Both the position numbers and the translations under genes were made by a program. A stretch of DNA of 27,695 bases from Amoebophrya sp. AT5.2 (lineage: Eukaryota > Sar > Dinophyceae > Syndiniales > Amoebophryaceae): contig RXOD01004145.1 of assembly GCA_005223375.1 (NCBI GenBank), positions 1 through 27,695 on the forward strand, written 5' to 3'. The notes below the pieces were generated by a model. That model had not been told where the DNA came from. It was given only the letters and a program-made list of their open reading frames with translations, and ran no database searches. Positions 18,956 to 27,355 of the stretch are shown here, piece after piece. Within the stretch, counting starts at the first letter, position 1. Every line of letters begins with the position of its first letter.

Positions 18956-19548
18956 CAAGAAAGAGACCTCAGACTCTACTGCGACAAAGACGAGCATGCA
19001 TCTTCGGAGTGAGCCGAAGCATCAACAAGCGACAGCTAGGTAGGCTGGTATTCCATTGTACGCAATGTGCCCCCACGATTGGTCTTCTGATCGTCGGAAA
19101 CTGTAAGAAATTGGCCACAAAGCGATATTCCGGTCCGATTAATGTGAATACTTACCCTTACCTGGCATCGAAGATGAGAAGCAAGCAGGAAAACCGAAGA
19201 AACAATGACATCTGTATGCGAGCAGTTAGCAGCATGACCAGCATCAAATCTACTTTCGCGTCTGCAGTGCGCTTGGGGTTCTTGGTAAATCGTTTCTCAG
19301 CCACTGGTTCTGGCCAGTTCACTCTCGTGGTTCCCGAGATCATTTTCCGGATCCATCTGTCCACTCGAGTTCTGTCTTTTGTTGTCACCAAAGCGAAAGC
19401 CGTCGCGGTCGCCCGATGGATATGTTTTTCGTGAGCAATATGATGCAGCTGCACCTAGATCGATTTCGATTATACCGTCTTTGTCATTCTTAGGATGAAC
19501 TAAAAAGGACTTACTTTTCGGTCATAATCAGTAGCTGTGGACAAGAAA
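18956..19548. other. Intergenic, about 0.6 kb, nothing recognised
   Basis: Contains the 3' flank of the preceding gene and the presumed 5' leader of the first large paralogue. ORFs on both strands here lack motifs and overlap each other. No repeat shared with the region before the second paralogue (23390-23833) was found by eye. Confidence 0.4.
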
Positions 19549-21972
19549 ATGATGGATCGCGATAAAGAAGAAATGCCCGAAGATATAGTACTTCCTACTC
19601 TGGAAGAGAAACTCATGGTTATGAAGACTCTTCAGGAGGGGGTTCGCTACGCGAAGCGGTGTTACTCGGACACTGCGCTTTCTGAAGAGGAGAAACTTGC
19701 GAGGCTGCTGCCTATGGCGGACGGGTTTGAGTACCTGCAGTGGTGTATGTCGAAGGAGGCGCAGGCAGACTTGCACCCGAACAATATCTGGCACAAAAAG
19801 GAAGTTAAAAACCCCGCCAAGCGACGTCAGCTTCTCGAAACTACCGCAGAAAAGGAGACGTTTATTTTTCTCGTTGCCGGAAAGCGATACCTGTTACCAA
19901 CGGGTGCCGCGGCGCGTGAAGGCGGAAAGGCCGAAAAAATGAATCGCAAGCACGACGTGGCCGATTTTCGGCGAATCGGTCCTTTCGTTGAGTTGAGTCG
20001 CCTGACGCCTGCCGATCTTTCAGACTGGTATACAAATCACTTCTTCGCAAATAAGGAGCGTGGAGAAAAGCTGCCAATTCGTCGCTACGAGATTCTGCAG
20101 ATCAACGAACCGCATTTGGAGATTCACGAACGCTTCGATAGCGGCACCTGCACGCTCGACGCGCCAGTACCTCCTCGGCCTCGCATTGTCGTTGGCGGGT
20201 CAGAAAATCGGGTCACCTTTCTGGAGCTCGGATTTCAGCGAACCGAGCACATGATCTTCGCACACATCGAGAAAGGGGAACAAACCGACGAGCCGGAAAC
20301 GCCGACTTCGATAATTCCAAGTCCAACGAACGCGAACAGCCTGCAACTCGTGAAATCCGGTTCCTCAAAGGTTCCGCGGGATTGCACGAAGCCAAAGTCC
20401 AGCACGGGTGCAGAAAGTGTTGATCTGCTCTCCTCGGAAGATGGTGCTTCTGTCCCCGTTTTTTTCTACAACGACATCGTGGAGGTTCACTCGCTCTCAA
20501 GTGCGCCGCAGTATAATGGCAAGCGTGGTTTCGTCGAGACAACAAAGCATCCGACATGCAACGGCACCAAGATGGTGGTTCGGTTTCCGCTGTGTGACAA
20601 TAAAAAGGTTATCATCTCGGCGGCGAATTGTAAATTGGTCGAGCCGGTAGGCCGGTTGGCGGACTACGAGTCCGCGGGCCCCAGCGCGGGATGCTCTGAA
20701 AATGAACGCGGCGCGGCAGGAGGAAACAAGGTTGTTTACCAGACGAGTGAGGAGTACGCGAAAGAAGCGGAGAGCCTTTTGTGGCGCCTTCGGTCTGGTT
20801 GTGGCGGTGAAAACGTCGCGTACCTACGCGACGCGGTAAAGCGGACCATCTTTCTGCTGGAGCACAAAATAAACTTGAGCGCTGCACCAGCAGCGGCTAC
20901 GTGCAGCAACGTGCAGCACAGCAAAACATCTAGTGGAGCTGCGTCCGGGACCGGGTCTGGTGAAGTATCACTCGATAATGCGGTGCGCGGGAAGGTGCGT
21001 CGACAGCTCAGTGTTGCGTTGAAGTTCGCACAAACCGAAATCGATAAAGCGGAAGCAGAAGTAGAGCGTCGCAGCAAGGACGACGAGGACTGTGGAGATG
21101 AGCGTAGAAGTGCCGCGGACGCTGCTACGGATACGCGCAATGCAGAACCGACAGCGTTTCAGGGCGACGCAGATCGTCAGGCGCAGTCGCAAGCAAAAGA
21201 GGAACGAGTAATCGCTCTCGTCAACTGTTACAGGTATAGTGCAGAGAGCCACTTCAAGTTACTGAGGCAGCTGGACCAGTTCAGCAAGGAAACAGCAGAA
21301 ACCTTCACTGAGAAAGGCCGCACGGCGTTTTCCAACCCAAGTCTGGGCAGCTTGGCATCCCACAAAGCTCTCGAGAGCTCGCTCACTGCCATTGCGCGAC
21401 ATCAAATACCTCCTCTAAAGCGCGTACACATTCCGGGTACGAGTTGCGACGCCTGGTGCGATGAACCGGAGTTGACGCGACGCGTTTTGTTTCACGTTGC
21501 TTGGCTCTACCTTAGTGTCGCAACACTAGGAGAATTGTGCGAGGAGCCCTTGTTCCAAGCCGTTGGGCTCTCCTTCTTCGCGCAAGCCGTTCCTGACCTC
21601 GTTGCGTCTCGGCAGAATCTGTGCCTTCCGGCTCTGCTGGCTGGATGTCAAAAGTTGGACGCAGCCGCAGCCGGGGGTTGGCTCTATATGTTCTGGGACG
21701 CTGGTACCAAACCCATCGTAACTCTGCTAACCGATCCCAACGTGGGGCGGACGAAATACTTCGAGTGGCTGTCTCCGATGGTTTACTGCGGGTCTGGTTG
21801 CGACGGCCTCGACCAACCACGCGCCGAGAAAAAGAAGCAGCACGTGCGAAAGGAGAAGTCTTCTGCAGGGCCAGCCTCTGAACGACGCGCGAAATCACTG
21901 GCAACGAGAATTCCACGCGCATTTTGGCACTCTCGCCGACCGTTCGTGCCGGCCGTGGTCGATATTTATTGA
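19549..21972 (+). CDS. Upstream large paralogue, N-terminal part (frame broken at its end)
   Basis: An intronless frame from ATG 19549 (further in-frame ATGs at 19552 and 19573) to TGA at 21970-21972, 807 codons. It aligns along its length with residues 1-720 of the intact paralogue at 23834. Shared blocks are an IWHKK-type block near residue 80, LLPTGAAAREGG, LDAPVPPRPR, ELGFQRTEHMI, an SH3-like segment at about 307-367 (VEVHSL, YNGKRGFVE, MVVRFPL, ANCKLVEP), a helical region (AKEAESLLWRLRSG), IARHQIPPLKRVHIPGTSCD, LGELCEEPLFQAVGLSFFAQ and WLYMFWDAGTKPIV. It ends because TATT is tandemly duplicated at 21963-21970, shifting the frame just after VVDI; homology continues in the other frame. No function is recognised for these blocks. 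It may be a pseudogene, an assembly error, or a separately translated N-terminal protein. Confidence 0.8.
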   Translation: MMDRDKEEMPEDIVLPTLEEKLMVMKTLQEGVRYAKRCYSDTALSEEEKLARLLPMADGFEYLQWCMSKEAQADLHPNNIWHKKEVKNPAKRRQLLETTAEKETFIFLVAGKRYLLPTGAAAREGGKAEKMNRKHDVADFRRIGPFVELSRLTPADLSDWYTNHFFANKERGEKLPIRRYEILQINEPHLEIHERFDSGTCTLDAPVPPRPRIVVGGSENRVTFLELGFQRTEHMIFAHIEKGEQTDEPETPTSIIPSPTNANSLQLVKSGSSKVPRDCTKPKSSTGAESVDLLSSEDGASVPVFFYNDIVEVHSLSSAPQYNGKRGFVETTKHPTCNGTKMVVRFPLCDNKKVIISAANCKLVEPVGRLADYESAGPSAGCSENERGAAGGNKVVYQTSEEYAKEAESLLWRLRSGCGGENVAYLRDAVKRTIFLLEHKINLSAAPAAATCSNVQHSKTSSGAASGTGSGEVSLDNAVRGKVRRQLSVALKFAQTEIDKAEAEVERRSKDDEDCGDERRSAADAATDTRNAEPTAFQGDADRQAQSQAKEERVIALVNCYRYSAESHFKLLRQLDQFSKETAETFTEKGRTAFSNPSLGSLASHKALESSLTAIARHQIPPLKRVHIPGTSCDAWCDEPELTRRVLFHVAWLYLSVATLGELCEEPLFQAVGLSFFAQAVPDLVASRQNLCLPALLAGCQKLDAAAAGGWLYMFWDAGTKPIVTLLTDPNVGRTKYFEWLSPMVYCGSGCDGLDQPRAEKKKQHVRKEKSSAGPASERRAKSLATRIPRAFWHSRRPFVPAVVDIY

Positions 21973-23389
21973 AGCGCGTCCATTCCTAGCAGTGGAAATC
22001 GTGGATCCAGGCAAATTTCTTGCCTGCGGTGAGAAGTATCTGCAAGATCAAAAACATTCGTCGTATGTCTCCAGCTCTTCCCTAGCGTTCTCATATATGG
22101 CGCTTGTCTTCGCACAGCGGGAGCTCATGCATCACGCAACTGGTCTTCGAGAAACGTTTTTGGAAGGTCGGAGGAACAGCATCGAAGACATTGGATTCTT
22201 CGGCGCCCGCGACGCTACCGGGAAGTTGCTTGAGGATTCCGATTCATTCTCAACTAAAGGCGCGAACTGGCACTTCACACGGATGCACTGGCTGATGCAG
22301 CTTGGTCAGAGGAAGAAGCGTGCCTGTTTTGGTGCAATTTTCGAAGGTGGGCGTGGACAAGGTTTCGGGCGGCCGGCGCACTCCCTCGTTGAGTGGATTA
22401 CACGAGGCGACCGAACAGAACACGACCAGTCAATCATCGCTGTCATTGAAGCTTACCTGGTCGAGGATAACCTCGTCGGTGATTGCGAACAGGGTCGGCG
22501 TGTCATCAGCGGTCGCATTCCATTCGCTCCGGCTAAGGCGGAGGACGCTGTCGACAAATACTTGGAGGACGAGTTCTGGATCGCGGCTGAACGAATCCAG
22601 AATGCTGCTGCGTCTGATATCGATGAGGAACAGCAACAGGAGCAGCAATGTGGTTCTTGGCAACGAACACGAACAGCATCAGCAAATGGTTCTGATCACG
22701 ACGATCTTCTGGTCGAGCAGCTCCTCGAGGCAGCTCTCGTTGGCTGCGATGACGTGGAGAAGCTCCAGCAAGCTCTTGATGATACTACGACCGCTTGTCT
22801 TTTCGGGCCGGGGATGGAAAATCTGCAGGCGGAAGCAGCGGCGGTGCTTGCGCGGAGTTGCGACAGCCCGAAGCAGACGAAGACGAAAACGCGAGGTGAG
22901 GCCGGCAGTTTCAAAATCGAAACAGCGCGGGCGCGTGCTGCCGCATTTCGGGAGAAGTTTGAAACAGAAAGCAGCATCAGAGCGGAGCAAGCAATGCGAG
23001 ACTCAGCGCTGCGAGCGGGAGCAAAGTGGGATACCGGCGAAGAAGCTGCGTCCGGATCTAACATCAGCTCCGAAAAAAACCGACTCGAACGCGCGCGGAC
23101 TGTGCTGGGTCTTGTTGCGCAGAAGCGCATGCGGTGGCGGCAAACGAAGCGCGGATTGCGTCTTTTGTGCAAGACGGGACTCTTAGGGATCGAAGGGGGT
23201 TTGAGTGCGACCACGGAGGGCGGCGCCAAACTTCGACTGAACTGCCGCGGCTCGCATCACGTATTCCATGGTCCAGGCGGCGCTGCGACGATCGTCCGTC
23301 CGCATAAGACAACTGCTTTGCCCACCGAGAAACAGCTCGCAAAACAGATGGAGCGGATAACAGAAATTGCAGAAGCCGCGGGAGCCTGA
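21968..23389 (+). CDS. Upstream large paralogue, C-terminal part with HicA-like domain (frame-separated)
   Basis: Homology to the intact paralogue resumes in the +1 frame at 21968 (IEARPFLAVEIVDPGKFL) and runs to TGA 23387-23389, about 473 codons. There is no ATG at the beginning; the first in-frame ATG lies near 22097, so independent translation would lose about 45 residues. Conserved blocks: AIFEGGRGQGFGRPAHSLVE, LVGDCEQGRRVISGRIPFAP, LLEAALVGCDDVEKLQQAL, ARARAAAFREKFETESSIRA and a C-terminus from 23084 with MRWRQTKRGLRLLCKTGLLG, GSHH at 23249-23260 and TIVRPH. This C-terminus resembles the HicA/YcfA fold, a small double-stranded-RNA-binding-like RNase domain of bacterial toxin-antitoxin systems with eukaryotic relatives. 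The 35-codon block from 23084 differs from the paralogue only at synonymous positions, indicating long protein-level selection. Whether it is now translated is unknown. Confidence 0.7.
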   Translation: MEARPFLAVEIVDPGKFLACGEKYLQDQKHSSYVSSSSLAFSYMALVFAQRELMHHATGLRETFLEGRRNSIEDIGFFGARDATGKLLEDSDSFSTKGANWHFTRMHWLMQLGQRKKRACFGAIFEGGRGQGFGRPAHSLVEWITRGDRTEHDQSIIAVIEAYLVEDNLVGDCEQGRRVISGRIPFAPAKAEDAVDKYLEDEFWIAAERIQNAAASDIDEEQQQEQQCGSWQRTRTASANGSDHDDLLVEQLLEAALVGCDDVEKLQQALDDTTTACLFGPGMENLQAEAAAVLARSCDSPKQTKTKTRGEAGSFKIETARARAAAFREKFETESSIRAEQAMRDSALRAGAKWDTGEEAASGSNISSEKNRLERARTVLGLVAQKRMRWRQTKRGLRLLCKTGLLGIEGGLSATTEGGAKLRLNCRGSHHVFHGPGGAATIVRPHKTTALPTEKQLAKQMERITEIAEAAGA

Positions 23390-23833
23390 TTGCGCGGGAA
23401 GTCCCTGACGGAGCTCCGACAGATTCCAAGAAAAGTGTATTTTTCCATCCATGATCGTGATTTACATATTAGATTTGACGACATGAAAATGAAGCAAGTC
23501 GGGTGTTTGAGTGAGACTCTTGTGCTTCGCTGAATTTTACCCGACCGGGAAAGGAAAGGAGTTCGAGGTGTCGCGAAAGCGCGCAACCTTTAGTACTTCA
23601 CCGGCGTGGCTTCGCGTGTTGGCCTTGGCGCTAATGGTTTGTCTCCGCAGTGGTCTTCGATAAGGAAGTTGATTTCGAGCGCAAAACAAAAGTCAGAGGA
23701 CACAAGTTCCAGGTTTAGAACCCTAAACAATCGGAATCGCAATGGGATTAGGAGCAATACGCATGCTTTTACAAAGACTCATCTGCTTGCCAACGCGCAG
23801 CGTCCAATGCATTGATTTAAGGCCCCAGTTTTT
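23390..23833. other. Intergenic region between the two large paralogues
   Basis: The first 40 nt after the stop (23391-23427) are recognisably similar to the sequence after the downstream paralogue's stop (27357-27395), so the duplicated unit included some 3' flank. The remainder shows no ORF with motifs, no RNA gene and no mobile-element ends. Confidence 0.5.
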
Positions 23834-26800
23834 ATGGTAAAGATGCCGAAGCCAAGGCTAGAGCCTGTCTGGAATGAAAAGCAGCAGGAGATCTTGCGCA
23901 TTTTGCAGGAGTGTCCTCAGGCTCAGGAGGAGCTCAGAGCGCTTCTGCCGTCTGGCCTGACCGAGGATTGGGACAAGAACAAGGTGTGGCACCGGAAGGA
24001 CCTAGAGGACCGGGCGCAGCAACTTCCGCTTCTCATCGCGACCACTAAGAAAGAAACAATCATTCTTGATTGCGTAAGTGTTCGATCTTTACTTCCGACA
24101 GGCGCCGCTGCGCGCGAAGGCGGTGTGTACGAACAATTCTTCCGCAAATTGGACATTCCGGACTACTACGTCCAGAAGCGAGAAATTGGGCCCACGGTCG
24201 ATCTTGACCGCTTGACAGCACACGATCTCGCTGAATGGTTCGAAGAAGAACATGCTGAATGTCCGCTGCCGCTGACTGGATTCGAAATAGTGCTACTTGG
24301 TGAGCCTTACTTCGACGTCCACGACGGGCTTCACAAAACCAAAAAGGTTCTCGATGCTCCCGTACCGCCGCGGCCGCGCGTCCTCCTAGACAAGACGGAC
24401 AGGCAGACTACTTTTGCGGAACTCGGATTTCAACGGCTGAAGCACATGATAGTCGCGCGCGTTCGCAGTTCGGAGTCCCAGGAGCAGCCCGACGTTGAAG
24501 AAACAACTTTCGCGTCATCTCCCTCGTACTCTCTCCCGCAGGCAATCGAGAACCGTGCGCATGCTGGGGACTCGAATACCGTCGACGGTAGATCGGCACT
24601 TGCGCTCGGGCATTCTGGCACTGAAGCAAGTAAAGAGTTTTTGCGCTACGACGTCGTTGAAATCCATTCGCTGGCCGGTGAGAGGGGTACGAAGTACAAT
24701 GGGCAACAAGGAATCGTGCACCAAGAGCCGAAGCATTTAGCTGGTGACGCGATGATGGTTGTGCGGCTTCCGCTACTGAAAAACGAGAGATTGATTGTCT
24801 CCCCGCTGCACTGCAAATTGATAGAGGAAGATCTGAGCCTGCCAGACTTCGAGTCGGGATTCGACGCTACGGATGATTTCGACACGGAAGGAAAGGGAGG
24901 TTCGGCGCAGGCAAGTCAATACAACAAGGAAGCAGCACTAGTTTTAGGGCGCATTCGGATGCTTCGTGGGCTCGGGTTGCACATCTGTCTCCGTGATCAA
25001 CTAAAGCGCGCGAACTTCTTACTGGATAGAAAGGCACCAGCACATAGTAAATCTGCTGGGCAGAACATCATTTCGGGGAAGCTTCGCAAACAGCTTACGG
25101 CAATCATAAAGCTCGCGCGGCAAGACGTCGAGCAAAAGGAGAAAGGAGTCTGTCAACAACTGCGGAGAGAGAGCGCCGGCGATGCATTCGCGGAAGCCGG
25201 CACAGCTGACGGGCCGCATCTCTGCAGCGAGTCCACTGGCGAGTCAACGGCGCCGTCGCACAGAAGAGTACAGCAGCTACGAGAAGCCTACACGCACACC
25301 GAGACAAGCCACTTCAAGGTGATTGCAATCATGAATCAGCATACTGAGGAGACCAGAGTAACTCAAAGTGAAGTGTTCGACGGCACTTTCGATTGTCCGG
25401 AGCTGGGCAGTCTAACATCCCGCTGCAACCTCGATGCTTCTCTGTCTGCCATTGCACGACATCGGATAACTCCTTTTAAACGCGTGCACCTTCCGGATGC
25501 GAGCTGCGAAGAATGGTGCGATGAATCGGAGCGAACCCGCCGCGCATTGTTCCATGTCGGCTGGCTCTACAAGAACATCGGTTCACTGGGGGAACTATGT
25601 GAGGAGCCCGAGTTTCAAGATGTCGGGCTCTCCTTCTTCGCGCAAGCGGCGCCGTCGATTGTGGGAGCCCGCAAGAGCCTCTGCCTTCCGTTCGTCTCGA
25701 AGTGCGGACCCTTGTTTCATTACCCCACCCAGTGGCTCTACCTGTTTTGGGACGGAGGCTGCAGACCCATCGTGACCAGGGTGCCGCACGCGCCACAGGG
25801 TCGCTGCGTTGAATGGCTATCCGATGTGGTTTTTGCAGGGGGCGGCCGTGAAATGTTCGACAGCTGCTCAAAACCGGACAACAACACTACATCTACAGCC
25901 GCTCGTGAAAGGGGCCGCTCGAAGAAGATTCCTCGCGCGTTCTGGATTTCCCGACGACTGCATTCTCCGGATTTAGTCGACATCGAGTCCCGGGCGTTTC
26001 TCGCGGTAGAAATTATCTATCCGGCGAGATTTCTTGCAGAAGGGAGAAAGCGCTTCGCAAAAAAAGAACGGCTGTCCGCGAACTCCGCCTCCGACGGCGC
26101 TCTCCTGATGGGCCACGAGCTGATGAATGATACTGCTACAGGACTGCGAGACTCGTTTCTTCGCGGTGTCGATAACTCGTCCCAAGATATCGATTTTTTC
26201 AGCCCGCGCGATTCGTCCACTGGGGAATTGCTACCGGACACGTGGCTGGAGTCCACGCGTTGGTGCTTCCGAAGGATGCACTGGTTGACGCGGCTGGCCG
26301 AGCGACAGATGCCAGCTTGTCTATGCGCCATCTTTGAAGGCGGGCAGGGACAAGCCTTTGGGCGACCAGCACACTCACTCGTCGACTGGATTACACGCGG
26401 TGACAGATCAGAAACCGATCAACCGACCATAGCTGCTCTCGAGGCTTACCTTCTCGATAACGGCCTCGTCGGAGACATCGAGCAGGGACGCCGCGCTCTC
26501 AAGGGTCGCGTGCCGTTCGCTCCTGCAAAATCGGAGGATCCCGTCGACCTGTTTCTTGCAGACCTTTTCTGGGTCGCCGCCTTACAACTCAAGAACGCAG
26601 CAGACACCGACGCGAGGAAGGATCAGCAGGACGAAGATCGGCAGCGAACAAACGGACGAGCAGAAGATGAAGACGACTTGTCCGCGAGTCAGCTTCTCGA
26701 GGCGGCACTTGTGGGGTGCGACGACGTCGACGGATTGCGGCAAGCCCTCGACGACACCAGCGGTGGATGTGTCTTCGGTCCCGGTATGAAGAACGTTCAA

Positions 26801-27355
26801 GCAGCAGCAGCAAAATTGCTTTGGCAGAGCGGCAACGGGATAGGTCAACCAAAAATGAAAACACGGGGCGCGGCCGGTGACTTCAAACTCGAAACAGCTC
26901 GAGCGCGCGCCGCTGCTTTTCGAGAGAAATTCGAAGCAGAGACCGGGATATCAGCTGACGAAGCTATGCGAGACTCAGCACTGAAGGCCGGCGCAAAGTG
27001 GGACGTCGCAGAAAATACGCTTGGGGACGCCGACTCCGAGAAAAGCCGACTCGAGCGCGCGCGAACTGTGCTTGGTCTCGTTGCGCAAAAACGCATGCGG
27101 TGGCGACAGACCAAACGCGGTTTGCGGCTACTGTGCAAGACTGGTCTGCTCGGCATGGAAGCCGGCTCACCTTCCGACGACGGTTCCCGTCCGAGACTCC
27201 GGCTAAACTGCCGCGGGTCGCATCATGTTCTGCATGGTCCGGGCGGTGCTGCGACGATCGTCCGTCCGCATAAGGGCACGGCCCCTCTGACGGAGAAGGA
27301 ATTCGCAAAGCAGATGGAGCGTATTACAGAAATCGCAGATGATGCAAGTTGGTAA
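23834..27355 (+). CDS. Large multidomain protein with C-terminal HicA-like domain, intact paralogue
   Basis: An intronless 1173-codon ORF from ATG 23834 (second ATG at 23843). Visible order: VWHRKDL near 50; SLLPTGAAAREGG near 92; DLDRLTAHDLAEWF near 120; LDAPVPPRPR, a possible SH3-binding motif, near 175; SH3-like barrel at about 272-332 (VVEIHSL, YNGQQGIVH, MVVRLPL, HCKLIEE); helical segment at about 355-430; IARHRITPFKRVHLPDASCE near 540; LCEEPEFQDVGLSFFAQ near 590; WLYLFWDGG near 635; AIFEGGQGQAFGRPAHSL near 830; LLEAALVGCDDVDGLRQAL near 955, similar to an ankyrin-like helical hairpin; ARARAAAFREKFEAETGI near 1020; HicA-like domain from 1073 with GSHH (1128-1131) and RPH (1144-1146). HicA domains bind and cleave RNA, with the His of GSH important for activity; here function is inference. 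Intronless structure and more AT-tolerant third positions set the pair apart from the neighbouring split genes. Confidence 0.88.
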   Translation: MVKMPKPRLEPVWNEKQQEILRILQECPQAQEELRALLPSGLTEDWDKNKVWHRKDLEDRAQQLPLLIATTKKETIILDCVSVRSLLPTGAAAREGGVYEQFFRKLDIPDYYVQKREIGPTVDLDRLTAHDLAEWFEEEHAECPLPLTGFEIVLLGEPYFDVHDGLHKTKKVLDAPVPPRPRVLLDKTDRQTTFAELGFQRLKHMIVARVRSSESQEQPDVEETTFASSPSYSLPQAIENRAHAGDSNTVDGRSALALGHSGTEASKEFLRYDVVEIHSLAGERGTKYNGQQGIVHQEPKHLAGDAMMVVRLPLLKNERLIVSPLHCKLIEEDLSLPDFESGFDATDDFDTEGKGGSAQASQYNKEAALVLGRIRMLRGLGLHICLRDQLKRANFLLDRKAPAHSKSAGQNIISGKLRKQLTAIIKLARQDVEQKEKGVCQQLRRESAGDAFAEAGTADGPHLCSESTGESTAPSHRRVQQLREAYTHTETSHFKVIAIMNQHTEETRVTQSEVFDGTFDCPELGSLTSRCNLDASLSAIARHRITPFKRVHLPDASCEEWCDESERTRRALFHVGWLYKNIGSLGELCEEPEFQDVGLSFFAQAAPSIVGARKSLCLPFVSKCGPLFHYPTQWLYLFWDGGCRPIVTRVPHAPQGRCVEWLSDVVFAGGGREMFDSCSKPDNNTTSTAARERGRSKKIPRAFWISRRLHSPDLVDIESRAFLAVEIIYPARFLAEGRKRFAKKERLSANSASDGALLMGHELMNDTATGLRDSFLRGVDNSSQDIDFFSPRDSSTGELLPDTWLESTRWCFRRMHWLTRLAERQMPACLCAIFEGGQGQAFGRPAHSLVDWITRGDRSETDQPTIAALEAYLLDNGLVGDIEQGRRALKGRVPFAPAKSEDPVDLFLADLFWVAALQLKNAADTDARKDQQDEDRQRTNGRAEDEDDLSASQLLEAALVGCDDVDGLRQALDDTSGGCVFGPGMKNVQAAAAKLLWQSGNGIGQPKMKTRGAAGDFKLETARARAAAFREKFEAETGISADEAMRDSALKAGAKWDVAENTLGDADSEKSRLERARTVLGLVAQKRMRWRQTKRGLRLLCKTGLLGMEAGSPSDDGSRPRLRLNCRGSHHVLHGPGGAATIVRPHKGTAPLTEKEFAKQMERITEIADDASW

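Noticed and set aside
21950..21990. Programmed ribosomal frameshift in the upstream paralogue
   Set aside because: No slippery heptamer or clear downstream structure is visible, and the exact TATT duplication explains the shift more simply. Kept only as a remote option.
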